The notes beneath the pieces were generated by a model, which saw only the letters and a program-made list of their open reading frames with translations, was not told the origin of the DNA and made no database searches. This document shows positions 46,550-57,084 of a DNA stretch of 64,000 nucleotides, piece by piece (within the stretch, counting starts at the first letter, position 1; every line of letters starts with the position of its first letter). The stretch comes from Nitrospira sp. Lineage in GTDB: Bacteria > Nitrospirota > Nitrospiria > Nitrospirales > Nitrospiraceae. A program made the position numbers and the translations under genes. Location: NCBI GenBank assembly GCA_029194665.1, contig JARFXO010000004.1, forward strand, positions 465,164 through 529,163, read 5' to 3'.

Positions 46550-47113
46550 ATGCTCCTCGTCATCGATAACTACGACTCCTTCACCTACAACCTTGTTCAG
46601 TATCTCGGAGAATTAGGGGAGGATGTGCAAGTCTACCGAAACGACAAGATTACGCTCGCCCAGATCGAGGAATTGCGTCCGAGCCGTCTCGTGATTTCGC
46701 CGGGACCCTGCACGCCGAAAGAAGCCGGTATTTCAGTCGAGGCAGTTCGACGGTTCGGAGGGAAGATTCCCATTCTCGGCGTCTGTTTGGGGCATCAGTC
46801 GATGGCCGTCGCCTACGGAGGAGAAGTCATCCGTGCCCCCCGCTTGATGCATGGAAAGACGTCACAGATCAAGCACGACGGCAAGACGATCTTTCAATCG
46901 TTACCCAATCCATTTGAAGCGACACGCTATCATTCTCTCATCGTGAATCGGGTCAATCTTCCCGATTGTTGCGTGATTTCCGCCGAGACCGCCGAGGGTG
47001 AAATCATGGGGCTCCGCCATAAAACACTTGGCGTGGAAGGGGTTCAATTCCACCCCGAATCGATTCTGACGACTGTCGGAAAAGATCTGCTCCGCAACTT
47101 CCTAAAACTCTAA
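46550..47113 (+). CDS. trpG: Anthranilate synthase component II (glutamine amidotransferase)
   Basis: 187 residues. It supplies ammonia from glutamine to TrpE. The class I amidotransferase triad is visible: Cys in [15 protein letters not shown] (about residue 79), and His and Glu in [10 protein letters not shown] near the C-terminus. [19 protein letters not shown] and [13 protein letters not shown] are family hallmarks. The protein might also serve PabB, since no separate pabA is seen here. It starts the tight trpG-D-C-F-B-A run. Confidence 0.96.
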   Translation: MLLVIDNYDSFTYNLVQYLGELGEDVQVYRNDKITLAQIEELRPSRLVISPGPCTPKEAGISVEAVRRFGGKIPILGVCLGHQSMAVAYGGEVIRAPRLMHGKTSQIKHDGKTIFQSLPNPFEATRYHSLIVNRVNLPDCCVISAETAEGEIMGLRHKTLGVEGVQFHPESILTTVGKDLLRNFLKL

Positions 47114-47128
47114 CCTGTCCTCATCTGT

Positions 47129-48148
47129 ATGACCATGATCAAAGACGCGCTTGCCAAATTGGCCGACCGAACCGACCTTTCCACGCAAGAGGCCGAGACG
47201 GTCATGCTGGAGATCATGGACGGAGCTGCAACCTCGGCTCAGATGGCCGCCTATCTCATGGGACTCAGGCAAAAAGGTGAAACAGTCGCTGAAATCGTCG
47301 GTTCGGTTACTGCTATGCGATCGCGAGCGACCAGAATCATGGTCGGGTCGCGGATCGTTGTCGATACCTGCGGAACTGGTGGGGATGGGGCCGAGACGTT
47401 CAATATCTCCACGACCGCGGCATTCGTGGTCGCAGGGGCCGGCATTGTCGTGGCTAAGCACGGGAATCGTTCCGTTTCGTCTCGATCCGGTAGCGCGGAT
47501 GTTCTGAACATGCTCGGTGTGAAGATCGACCTCGATCCGGGCCGCGTGGCAGATTGTATCGACGAAGTCGGTATCGGGTTTTTGTTTGCGCCGCTCTATC
47601 ACGGTGCTATGAAACAGTGTGCCGGTGTCCGACATGAGATGGGAATCAGGACCATTCTGAACGTGCTTGGCCCACTGGCGAATCCGGCAGGCGCCACGCA
47701 TCAAGTGCTGGGAGTCTATGATGCGAAGTGGACGGATATCCTCGGGCGGGTTCTCTTGGAACTCGGATCGCAACATTGCTTCGTGATTCATGGTTTGGAT
47801 GGTTTGGACGAGATCACCTTGTCTGACCGGACGAAAGTATCCGAAGGGAAAGGTGGGGTGGTGTCGAGCTATTTTGTTTCGCCGGAGGAGTTCGAGATCC
47901 GGCGTACGGCGCGAAAGGAAATCGTCGGCGGCTCGCCGGAGGAAAATGCACGGATGACGAAGGAAGTTCTCCAGGGCCGGAAGGGTCCGAGACGGGACAT
48001 CGTCTGTTTGAACGCCGCGCCTGCGATGGTCGTCGGCCAAAAAGCGAAAACACTCAAAGACGGATTCCGTCTTGCGCAACAAGCGATCGACTCGGGCGCT
48101 GCCGCAGAGAAGCTGGATCGGCTCGTTGCCTTTACCAAGAGAGCATGA
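47129..48148 (+). CDS. trpD: Anthranilate phosphoribosyltransferase
   Basis: 339 residues. It joins anthranilate to PRPP. The conserved block VDTCGTGGDGAETFNISTTA binds PRPP, KHGNRSVSSRSGSADVLNMLG provides further active-site residues, and MKQCAGVRHEMGIRTILNVLGP (in two stretches) completes the site. Starts 15 bases after trpG. Confidence 0.96.
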   Translation: MTMIKDALAKLADRTDLSTQEAETVMLEIMDGAATSAQMAAYLMGLRQKGETVAEIVGSVTAMRSRATRIMVGSRIVVDTCGTGGDGAETFNISTTAAFVVAGAGIVVAKHGNRSVSSRSGSADVLNMLGVKIDLDPGRVADCIDEVGIGFLFAPLYHGAMKQCAGVRHEMGIRTILNVLGPLANPAGATHQVLGVYDAKWTDILGRVLLELGSQHCFVIHGLDGLDEITLSDRTKVSEGKGGVVSSYFVSPEEFEIRRTARKEIVGGSPEENARMTKEVLQGRKGPRRDIVCLNAAPAMVVGQKAKTLKDGFRLAQQAIDSGAAAEKLDRLVAFTKRA

Positions 48149-48154
48149 GTGACC

Positions 48155-48982
48155 ATGATTCTCGATCGTATCCTTGAGCATAAGCGAGCTGAACTCAGAC
48201 ACAAACAGAGCCGTTCCTATCTGTCCGACCTCAAGGCGGCGATCCGGGATGCCCCGCCGGCTCTTGGGTTTGCCGTCACTCTGGATGCGACAAAGCCCCC
48301 CACCAGTCCGGCCTTGATCGCGGAAATCAAGAAAGCGTCGCCGAGCCTGGGACTTTTGCGGGAAGAATTTTCTGAACAGTTCGATTATCTGGGGCTTGCC
48401 CGTACATACCATGAGCAGGGCGCATCGGCAGTTTCTGTCTTGACCGACAAGGAATTTTTCCAGGGAGACCTTCGGTATCTTGAAGAGATCAAGCGCGCGC
48501 TCCCGCTCCCGGCGCTCAATAAGGAATTCATGGTCGGTGACGTGCAGTTCTATGAAGCGCGGGCCCACGGTGCCGATGCCGTGTTACTGATCGTGGCGGC
48601 GCTGGAAAGGAGACAACTCATGGACTTCCACGCGTTGGCTTCTGAACTTGGGATGGACAGCCTGTTTGAAACTCATCACGAGAGAGAGTTGGATAGGGTC
48701 CTGGAGTGGATTCCCACCGCGAGGATGATTGGGATCAACAATCGGGATCTGAACACGTTCACGACCGACCTCAATGTGACCTTCCGGTTGGCGAAGAGAA
48801 TTCCTTCCGACAAACTGATCATTAGCGAGAGCGGAATTCACGATCGCGATGCCGTGACAAAACTGACGGAGGCCGGTGTGCACGCCATGTTGATCGGAGA
48901 GTCGCTCATTCGTGCCGAACACACGACGGACAAAATCCGAGAGTTACTCGGCCTCGCTGTGGGCGGGGAGAGGGGCGCCTGA
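48155..48982 (+). CDS. trpC: Indole-3-glycerol-phosphate synthase
   Basis: 275 residues from ATG 48155; an in-frame GTG at 48149 abuts the trpD stop and is an alternative. A single TIM barrel with ALIAEIKKASPSLGLLREEF (catalytic Lys), VLTDKEFFQGDLRYL, NKEFMVGDVQFYEARAHGAD and IGINNRDLNTFTTDL. It is not fused to TrpF, unlike in enteric bacteria; trpF is a separate gene 10 bases downstream. Confidence 0.95.
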   Translation: MILDRILEHKRAELRHKQSRSYLSDLKAAIRDAPPALGFAVTLDATKPPTSPALIAEIKKASPSLGLLREEFSEQFDYLGLARTYHEQGASAVSVLTDKEFFQGDLRYLEEIKRALPLPALNKEFMVGDVQFYEARAHGADAVLLIVAALERRQLMDFHALASELGMDSLFETHHERELDRVLEWIPTARMIGINNRDLNTFTTDLNVTFRLAKRIPSDKLIISESGIHDRDAVTKLTEAGVHAMLIGESLIRAEHTTDKIRELLGLAVGGERGA

Positions 48983-48992
48983 ATCGTTCGGC

Positions 48993-49619
48993 ATGAAGAT
49001 CAAGATCTGCGGCATTACTAATGGAGAAGACGCGAACGTTGCGATACGGGCCGGCGCGGATGCCTTGGGATTTGTCATGTATGGCAAGAGCCCCCGTTTT
49101 GTCGAACCAGCGGCGGCGAGAGCCATTGTGGCGAGCCTTCCTCCGTTTGTGCTGCCGGTCGGCGTGTTCGTCAATGAAGAGGCCGAGAGGGTTCGAGCGC
49201 TCATGGATGAATGTGGCTTTGCTTTGGCCCAACTCCATGGAGACGAATCAGCTCTGTATTGTCAGAACCTGGGCCGTCCGGTGCTGAAGGCCTTTCGGCT
49301 TAAGGATAGTGGTACATTGCTCGCCTTGGCAGAATTCCAAGGGCGCGCGAACGTGCGCGGAGTCGTCATCGATGCCTTTTCAGACCAGGCATATGGAGGC
49401 ACGGGGCAAACGGTCGATTGGACGTTAGCTCAGGAAGCGGCAAGGTCTATCCCGGTCATTTTGGCTGGTGGTTTGACCCCCCAAAACGTGGCTGGAGCGA
49501 TCCAGATGGTGCGCCCCTATGGGGTAGATGTCAGCAGCGGAGTGGAACAGAGTCCGGGCAAGAAGGATCACCATAAGCTTAAGGCGTTTATTGAAGCGGC
49601 CAGACTTGTGTCCGTCTGA
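48993..49619 (+). CDS. trpF: Phosphoribosylanthranilate isomerase
   Basis: 208 residues from ATG 48993 (MKIKICGITNGEDANVAI), the family's invariant start; the longer reading from 48912 runs back into trpC. The TIM barrel has catalytic Cys in KICGIT, and Asp in VIDAFSDQAYGGTGQTVDW; ILAGGLTPQNV and GVDVSSGVEQSPGKKD bind phosphate. Confidence 0.95.
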   Translation: MKIKICGITNGEDANVAIRAGADALGFVMYGKSPRFVEPAAARAIVASLPPFVLPVGVFVNEEAERVRALMDECGFALAQLHGDESALYCQNLGRPVLKAFRLKDSGTLLALAEFQGRANVRGVVIDAFSDQAYGGTGQTVDWTLAQEAARSIPVILAGGLTPQNVAGAIQMVRPYGVDVSSGVEQSPGKKDHHKLKAFIEAARLVSV

Positions 49620-49666
49620 TCGCCATCGCTATACTCACGACGATCCGTTGAGGAGAGGTTGATTAG

Positions 49667-50860
<1,194 letters not shown>

Positions 50861-50922
50861 GTGATCGGTGAAGAGTGATGCGTGATCGGCGAAAAGCATT
50901 GAACGGACGACAGAGGGTGGGT

Positions 50923-51729
50923 TTGGTTCACAATCGGCTCGACGCGACATTTCAACGACTGAAGGCCGACAACAAGAAAGCCTTGATTGCCTACCTGATG
51001 GCGGGAGATCCTGGGCTGGCTGAAACCGAACAGCTGGTCTTGGCGTTGGAACAGGCGGGCGCCGATATCATTGAGCTGGGCGTGCCATTTTCGGATCCGA
51101 TCGCGGACGGTCCGGTGATTCAGCAGGCTGCGGAGCGTGCGTTGCGGAACGGCACGTCTCTCCGGAAAATCCTGGCTTCCGTCACATCGCTGAGGCAACG
51201 GACGAATATTCCGATCATCCTTATGCTGTACTACAATTCTATTCATGCTATGGGCTGTGAAGAATTTTGCAGCGCTGCGAAAGCAGCGGGAGTAGATGGC
51301 CTGATCGTGCCTGACATGCCGCCGGATGAGGCGGGACCGCTCAAGGTTCCGGCTGATGCAGCCGGACTCTCGCTGATCTTCTTGCTCGCGCCGACCAGCA
51401 CGACTGATCGGCGAAAACTTGTGGCGAAAGAGTCACACGGATTTGTCTACTATGTCTCACTGACGGGCATTACTGGAGCGAAGATCAACAATGTTGGGGA
51501 CATACAGAACAATATCGGTAAGCTGCGAAAGGTTTCCGCGGCCCCCGTTGCCGTTGGCTTTGGCGTGGCCACGCCCGAGGATGCCGCGCAGGTGTCGAAG
51601 ATGGCGGACGGAGTGATCGTCGGCAGCGCCATCGTGAAATGTATTGCGTCCCATCAACAAGATCCCGGGATGGTCGGGCACGTCGCCAAGTTCGTCCGAT
51701 CACTCAAAGCGGCAATGGCACCAGCCTAG
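50923..51729 (+). CDS. trpA: Tryptophan synthase alpha subunit
   Basis: About 268 residues from TTG 50923, near an AGAGGGTGGG ribosome-binding stretch; the start is uncertain (GTG 50917 and ATG 50875 are in frame). It cleaves indoleglycerol phosphate to indole. The TIM barrel shows AYLMAGDPGLAETEQLVLAL, IIELGVPFSDPIADGPVIQ (catalytic Glu and Asp) and GLIVPDMPPDEAGPL. FVYYVSLTGITGAK and VGFGVATPEDAAQV form the phosphate site. Confidence 0.95.
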   Translation: MVHNRLDATFQRLKADNKKALIAYLMAGDPGLAETEQLVLALEQAGADIIELGVPFSDPIADGPVIQQAAERALRNGTSLRKILASVTSLRQRTNIPIILMLYYNSIHAMGCEEFCSAAKAAGVDGLIVPDMPPDEAGPLKVPADAAGLSLIFLLAPTSTTDRRKLVAKESHGFVYYVSLTGITGAKINNVGDIQNNIGKLRKVSAAPVAVGFGVATPEDAAQVSKMADGVIVGSAIVKCIASHQQDPGMVGHVAKFVRSLKAAMAPA

Positions 51730-51830
51730 CTAATTATTCTGGGATAGACTCTTCGTTTCTTGTCCTCGTCATAGTGACGGTGTAAGATGGCACCGATAAA
51801 ATGTGCATGCCTGGTGTAGTCCGTGACACC

Positions 51831-52250
51831 ATGAAGACAACCCTCCATACCATTCGTCCAGAGCAGCGAGAGGATGTGCTGGTGAAGATCCGTTTTGAAT
51901 TGGAGCGGGTGTCTGGGCTTCGCTTTGCCTATGTGTATGGGTCGATACTTGAGTCCGACAGGGTTCATGATGTGGACGTCGGCATTTTTCTTGATGATGC
52001 GGCGGCCGAACAGCAGGCAGCTGTCGTGGATGCTCTCGCTATGCAACTCACCGCCGCGGTGGGATTACCGGTTGATGTGCGGGTGCTCAATGAGGCGCCG
52101 CTGTCGTTTCTCTACCATGTGTTGAGGGGACGGCTTCTACTGTGTCGAGATGAGACCTTCTTGACTGATATGCTGGAAGATGTCGCCCGCTGCTACCTCG
52201 ACCTTGCTCCGTTCCTCCGCAACGCTACGAAGGATGCCTTCGCCGCATGA
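51831..52250 (+). CDS. MntA-type minimal nucleotidyltransferase antitoxin
   Basis: 139 residues from ATG 51831 (MKTTLHTIRPEQREDV). The motif VYGSILESDRVHDVDVGIF gives GS-x8-D-x-D, the nucleotidyltransferase active site; the usual spacing in MntA is nearer ten residues. In characterised systems MntA AMPylates the HepT toxin on a Tyr to inactivate it. The stop overlaps the next gene by four bases (ATGA), as expected for an MntA-HepT pair. Confidence 0.85.
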   Translation: MKTTLHTIRPEQREDVLVKIRFELERVSGLRFAYVYGSILESDRVHDVDVGIFLDDAAAEQQAAVVDALAMQLTAAVGLPVDVRVLNEAPLSFLYHVLRGRLLLCRDETFLTDMLEDVARCYLDLAPFLRNATKDAFAA

Positions 52251-52663
52251 CCCTGAATCCGGACCTCATCCGGGCACGGTGCGCTGAAATCGACACATCG
52301 CTGAGCCGGCTTGAAGAGATCGGCCGCCTGTCGCGCGAGACATTCCTCTCCAACCAAGACACCCGTGATGTGGCCTGTTATCGACTCCTGCTTGCGATTG
52401 AGGCGGCACTGGCACTCTGCTTCCATGTGTCTGCGAAGCGATTGCATCAGGTACCGGAAGAATACGCAGGTTGCTTCGCCGCGCTGGAACGGGCAGGACT
52501 GATTCCCGCGGATCTTTCTGGTCGCCTGCAGCAGATGGCGCGGTTCCGCAACCTGCTCGTCCATGTGTATTGGAAGATCGACTACGGGCAGGTGTATGAG
52601 GTGATCACGACTCGACTCGGAGATTTACGGGCGTTCCGCACGGCCATGGCCGGCCTGATTTAG
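52247..52663 (+). CDS. HepT-like HEPN toxin
   Basis: 138 residues, all-helical HEPN fold. The RNase motif R-x4-H-x-Y is present in FRNLLVHVYWKID (about residue 105). The Tyr is the residue AMPylated by MntA in characterised pairs. Together with the preceding gene it forms a type VII toxin-antitoxin module that sits after trpA, inside the segment bounded by the two insertion-sequence copies. Confidence 0.88.
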   Translation: MTLNPDLIRARCAEIDTSLSRLEEIGRLSRETFLSNQDTRDVACYRLLLAIEAALALCFHVSAKRLHQVPEEYAGCFAALERAGLIPADLSGRLQQMARFRNLLVHVYWKIDYGQVYEVITTRLGDLRAFRTAMAGLI

Positions 52664-53067
52664 TTTCCGGAATCTGTTGAGGTCTGGGCAAGGCCTCTAC
52701 AGAAATATTGCGCCGCGTGTGAGGGGTTCACGAGTTCTCAGATGAGGGTTGACGCACAAAACAAGATCTGACCCCAAAAGACACCAAAAATGGACCCTCT
52801 TTCGTCCCATCGGGACGGGAACCACCGGTCAGCGCCCTAGGGTCATGGCCGGCTAGCCTGCGCGCTCAGCCAGGTCCGAGTGTCTGATTGCGCGACCGGT
52901 GTCCCATTTCATCTCATCCTGGGCCGTGAGCCCGCATAGGTGACTGACTCGTCGTCCACTGAGACGCATGGGGATATCCGGATCGCAACCGGTCGGGCGT
53001 GCCCCTTGACAGCCGTTTTCATAGGTGGCCCTCAGTAGTGATGAATGTGCTGAGTGTAAGCCTTGAC
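52664..53067. other. Intergenic stretch, no recognised gene
   Basis: Four hundred bases without a supported gene. The only structure I note is a compact hairpin CGTCCC-ATC-GGGACG (52803-52817). It lies between hepT and the convergent small membrane protein gene and could include a terminator. Confidence 0.4.
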
Positions 53068-53334
53068 CTATTCAGTCCGTACCTGGCCGGGTGAGACTCC
53101 GCTCGTGACGAGCTTCGCCTCGTAAGCGATTCGGTCCTTGTGGTAGTTGAAGCCGTGCGCTAGCCATTTGGCGATGACGCTAATGCCGACAGCCCAGAAG
53201 AAGTTCGACCACTTGCCATCGAAAGCAAACACTGCGATCAAGAAGTAGATGCTAGCGATCCAACCGAGGATCCATATCCAACCCACTATGCCGGCGATCA
53301 GCTCAAGAATAACCAGCTTCGTACGCGTTTGCAT
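53068..53334 (-). CDS. Small membrane protein displaced from its leader by an insertion sequence
   Basis: 88 residues from ATG 53334 (MQTRTKLVILELIAGIVG). Two hydrophobic helices (about residues 8-36 and 43-62) and a hydrophilic C-terminus; family not recognised. The target duplication of the 1580-bp element occupies 53335-53339, so everything upstream of the ATG is insertion-sequence DNA and the native ribosome-binding site and promoter have been moved away. An in-frame ATG at 53352, within the element end, could extend it by six residues. Confidence 0.6.
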   Translation of the reverse strand: MQTRTKLVILELIAGIVGWIWILGWIASIYFLIAVFAFDGKWSNFFWAVGISVIAKWLAHGFNYHKDRIAYEAKLVTSGVSPGQVRTE

Positions 53335-53413
53335 CCCAGCGTATTGAGTCATCTAAAATCTTACCGGGCCACCGATCGTTGCGTCATTTGTCAATCTTAC
53401 CCTCCGGGGCCGC

Positions 53414-54736
53414 ATGGTGCGGGCCCAGAGGAGGGGGCCGATGGAGGCAGAGCCGATGGCGCGACGGGCGAAGGGCGAGTATCTGCGAATCATGTGGCAG
53501 CGGTATCAACGAGCCAGTCGCTCGGAGCGCTCGGCGTTGCTCGACGAAGTGACGCGCGTGTGTGGGTATCATCGCAAATATGCGATCGGGGTGTTGCGCC
53601 AGCAGCGGCCGCCCCAGCCGCCGGTGCGCCGGGCGGGCCGACGGCGACCGACCTATGGCGAGCCAGTGATCCGCCTGCTTGCTGAGATCTGGCAAGCCGC
53701 CGGGTATCTCTGTGGCCAACGGTTGCAGGCCGCGATTCCGCACTGGCTGCCCTGGTTGAAACGGCGAACCACAGTCCCCCCGGCGCTGGAAGCCCAGCTT
53801 CGGCGAATCAGTGCCCGGCAGATCGACCGACGGCTAGGGGAACGGAAGCGCCGAATCAAGCGGCGGCTGTATGGGACGACGCGGCCAGGGTCCTTGTTGA
53901 AGCACCTGATTCCCATCAAAACGGAGCACTGGGACGTCAGCAAGCCGGGCTATCTGGAGATCGATCTGGTCTCGCATTCCGGCGCCTCGGCCGCCGGGGA
54001 GTTTCTGCACACGCTGGACGGGGTCGATATTCACACCACGTGGGTGGAGCGGCAGGCGGTGCGGGGCAAGAGTCGGCACGGGGTGGTGCAGGCCCTGACC
54101 ATCATCGAGTCACAGCTCCCGTTCTCTCTGCGGGGCGTGGATTCCGACAACGGGAGCGAGTTTATCAACGACCATCTGCTGGCCTGGTGTCAGAAGCGGC
54201 CCACCGGTCGGCAGGTCCAGTTTACCCGCTCGCGGCCCTACAAGAAGGATGACAACGCGCATGTGGAGCAGAAGAACTGGACGCATGTGCGTAAGTTGGT
54301 CGGCTGGGAGCGGTACGAGAGTCGGGAAGCCTTGGCGGCGCTGAACGCCCTGTATGCGGACTTGCGGCTCTTTCAGAACCTCTTTCAGCCCTCCATGAAA
54401 CTCGTGCGCAAGGAGCGCGTGGGCTCGCGACGGATTCGCCGCTATGATGCCCCACAGACGCCGTTCGAGCGGGTACGAGTGTGTCCAGCGGCAGATCCGG
54501 CGAAGGTCGCGGCCCTGCAGCGCGTGCTGGAGACCACGGATCCCTTCATCCTCTCCCAGCGCATTGATCAGCGCCTGGAACAGCTCTGGGCACTCGCCAC
54601 ACGGGCCAGTCGCACGCCGCGCGAGCCAGCGCCCCGGCCGCCGCAGCCTCGGGCGAGTACGCCGTGGCGTGGCTGGACCTTCAGCCCCAATGTCCCGCGC
54701 CAGAACCAGACCCTACGCGGCACAGGACGCTCATAA
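53414..54736 (+). CDS. Transposase with integrase-core domain, copy 2
   Basis: 440 residues, identical to copy 1 except for Ser in GWTFSPN where copy 1 has Asn. The helix-turn-helix and DDE motifs (EIDLVSH, GVDSDNGSEF, HVEQKNW) are intact, so the protein itself should be active. However, the right terminal repeat of this copy is split by the IS21-like insertion, so this copy probably cannot move unless the intruder leaves. Confidence 0.9.
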   Translation: MVRAQRRGPMEAEPMARRAKGEYLRIMWQRYQRASRSERSALLDEVTRVCGYHRKYAIGVLRQQRPPQPPVRRAGRRRPTYGEPVIRLLAEIWQAAGYLCGQRLQAAIPHWLPWLKRRTTVPPALEAQLRRISARQIDRRLGERKRRIKRRLYGTTRPGSLLKHLIPIKTEHWDVSKPGYLEIDLVSHSGASAAGEFLHTLDGVDIHTTWVERQAVRGKSRHGVVQALTIIESQLPFSLRGVDSDNGSEFINDHLLAWCQKRPTGRQVQFTRSRPYKKDDNAHVEQKNWTHVRKLVGWERYESREALAALNALYADLRLFQNLFQPSMKLVRKERVGSRRIRRYDAPQTPFERVRVCPAADPAKVAALQRVLETTDPFILSQRIDQRLEQLWALATRASRTPREPAPRPPQPRASTPWRGWTFSPNVPRQNQTLRGTGRS

Positions 54737-54967
54737 GTGAGGCTACTCCGGCATGGACGCCAGGGCGATCGTTGATCCTGGGCCACATACAGCGGTCGAT
54801 TTCCCAGACGGACCGCCCCAAAGATGCTCCTGTGTGCAAGGAGCGATGAGCCGCTCGGTAAGATTCACAAATGACCCAACGATCCCCCGGTAGTGTCAGC
54901 GGTCATGCAATAATCCCCAGATGTGGTCAATGAATTCTCCCCACCCTCTCACCGAAGGAGGGATGTG

Positions 54968-56305
54968 ATGGAACTTGACGATAGCAAGGAGACAACGATC
55001 ATACCGTCCCAGGTAGACCACACTCGGGAGGTATGTATGGTGGATCAAGAGCGGTGGGCGGAGATTCGACGGTTGCGTCATGAAGAGCGGGGATCCATTT
55101 CAGGGATTGCGCGGCGGTTGGACCTGGATCGGAAGACCGTGCGGCGCAGTCTGCAGCAGACGACGTGGCAACCCTATCGCCGAGCGGCGATGACGGAGAC
55201 GCTGCTGACCGCCCATGCCGACTTTGTGCGGACCCGTGCGTCGCAGGTTAATTATTCGGCGCGGATTCTCTATCAGGAACTGCGAGCGAGCCACGAGTAC
55301 ATCGGCAGTTATGAGACGGTGAAGCGAGGGGTGGCGCCGCTGCGTGAGGGTCAGCTGCAGGCGGAGCGGGCCCTCCTCCGCTTTGAGACACCGCCGGGCC
55401 AGCAGAGTCAGATTGATTGGGGCCAAGCCACCGTGCCCTTCCGCGCCGGCCCGACGGTGGTGCACGTGTTCGTGTTGACGTTGGGGTTCAGCCGACGTGG
55501 GTTCTATTACGCCTGTGCCGATGAGCGGCTGGCGCAGTTTCTCGAGGCCCATGAACGGGCTTTTGCGCATTTCGGTGGCCACACGCGAGAGCATCTGTAT
55601 GACCGACCGCGAACCGTCTGTTATGCGGATGAGACGGGGCGGCGGCTCTGGAATCCCACCTTCAAAGCCTTCGCCGACTATTGGGGCTTTGAGCCGCGCG
55701 TGTGTCGGCCCTATCGGGCCCAGACCAAGGGTAAGGTCGAATCCGGCGTGAAATATCTGAAACGGAACTTTCTGCCGGGACGAACGTTTGTCGATCTGGT
55801 GGACTTTCAAACCCAACTTGACGAATGGACCGCGACAATTGCCGACCGCCGCATCCATGGCACGACGCATGAGGAGCCACTCGTCCGGTTTGCGCGAGAA
55901 CGCAACCACCTGGTCCCGCTGGCGGACCAGCGCGCCTTCCAGCAGGAGGCGCGCGTCTCACGGATCGTGGCCGAGGACTATTTGGTCAGCCTGGCGACGA
56001 ACCGCTACTCCGTGCCCTTCCGGCTCATTGGTCAGCGGGTTGAAGTGCAACGACGGGGGGACACGGTCCACATCTTTCACCGTGACCAAGAGATCGCGAC
56101 GCACCCGGTGCTCCCGGGCCAGCACCAATTCCGAATCCAGCCCGAGCACGGCCCTGGAGCCAGTGCGCGTCTCGCCCGCCACCGTCGGTCCACGGTGAGC
56201 GATCGGTCCCCTCGCCCCGATGCCTTGCCGGAGGTCGAAGTGCGGGATCTGGCCTGGTACGAGGCGGTGTGTGAGCGCACGGCGTCGCAGGAGGGGCGGC
56301 CATGA
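54968..56305 (+). CDS. istA: IS21-family transposase IstA
   Basis: 445 residues from ATG 54968 with AAGGAGGGA upstream. N-terminal helix-turn-helix (EERGSISGIARRLDLDRKTV), then an rve-type DDE domain with the first Asp in QIDWGQATVPF, and the Glu in AQTKGKVESGVKYLKRNF; an IS21-type C-terminal beta domain follows (VSLATNRYSVPFRLIG). Intact, and overlaps istB by four bases. Confidence 0.93.
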   Translation: MELDDSKETTIIPSQVDHTREVCMVDQERWAEIRRLRHEERGSISGIARRLDLDRKTVRRSLQQTTWQPYRRAAMTETLLTAHADFVRTRASQVNYSARILYQELRASHEYIGSYETVKRGVAPLREGQLQAERALLRFETPPGQQSQIDWGQATVPFRAGPTVVHVFVLTLGFSRRGFYYACADERLAQFLEAHERAFAHFGGHTREHLYDRPRTVCYADETGRRLWNPTFKAFADYWGFEPRVCRPYRAQTKGKVESGVKYLKRNFLPGRTFVDLVDFQTQLDEWTATIADRRIHGTTHEEPLVRFARERNHLVPLADQRAFQQEARVSRIVAEDYLVSLATNRYSVPFRLIGQRVEVQRRGDTVHIFHRDQEIATHPVLPGQHQFRIQPEHGPGASARLARHRRSTVSDRSPRPDALPEVEVRDLAWYEAVCERTASQEGRP

Positions 56306-57084
56306 ACGCGGCGCAACTGGAACGGCTCCGTGACCAACTCACGCGCCTACGGCTCTTGAAGAGTCGGGAGCGGCTGGAGGCCCTCTTACAAGAAGCGGCC
56401 GTCAAGGAGCTGCCCTATGCCGACTTCCTCGACCAGGTGCTCGGCGAAGAAGTCGCGTCCAAGACCGCGAAGAACATTGCGATGCGGACGAGTTTGGCGC
56501 GATTTCCATTCGTCAAGAGTCTGGAGGTCTTCGACTTCAGCTACCAGCCTTCGTTGGATAAGAAGCAGATTCAGCAGGTGGCGACCTGCCACTTCATCGA
56601 GCACGGCGAGAATGTCGTGATCTTGGGGCCGCCCGGTGTGGGCAAAAGCCACCTGGCCATCGGGCTAGGGCTGCAAGCCATTGCCCAGGGCTATCGGGTG
56701 TTGTTCACGACAGCCGCCGCCATGATCGCTACGCTGACTCGGGCGCTCACGGAGAATCGGCTGGAGGACAAGCTGAAGCTCTATACCATTCCCCGGTTGC
56801 TGATCATTGATGAGATCGGCTATCTGCCCATTGACCGCACCGGGGCCAACTTGTTCTTTCAGCTCATCTCACGCCGCTATGAGAAGGGGCCGATGATTTT
56901 GACCAGTAACCAGAGTTTCGGGGCTTGGGGCGAGGTGTTTGGCGACCGGGTGCTGGCGACTGCGATCCTGGATCGGGTGCTCCACCACGCGATCACCATC
57001 AACATCCGGGGCCATTCCTACCGGCTGAAGGAGAAACTCAAAGCCGGACTTGTGCGGGTCGAAGAAGCGTCAACGACAACCTAA
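56302..57084 (+). CDS. istB: IS21-family helper ATPase IstB
   Basis: 260 residues. This AAA+ DnaC-like protein assists IstA in target selection. Walker A is GPPGVGKSHLAIGLG (about residues 110-124), Walker B is LLIIDEIGYLPID, and SNQSFGAWGEVFGD is the family's conserved segment. It starts within the istA stop (ATGA). Confidence 0.95.
   Translation: MNAAQLERLRDQLTRLRLLKSRERLEALLQEAAVKELPYADFLDQVLGEEVASKTAKNIAMRTSLARFPFVKSLEVFDFSYQPSLDKKQIQQVATCHFIEHGENVVILGPPGVGKSHLAIGLGLQAIAQGYRVLFTTAAAMIATLTRALTENRLEDKLKLYTIPRLLIIDEIGYLPIDRTGANLFFQLISRRYEKGPMILTSNQSFGAWGEVFGDRVLATAILDRVLHHAITINIRGHSYRLKEKLKAGLVRVEEASTTT

Noticed and set aside
47102..48568. 488-codon open frame on the minus strand
   Set aside because: It lies entirely antisense to trpD and trpC, which have full sets of family motifs; its translation has no recognisable domain and reflects codon bias of the sense genes.
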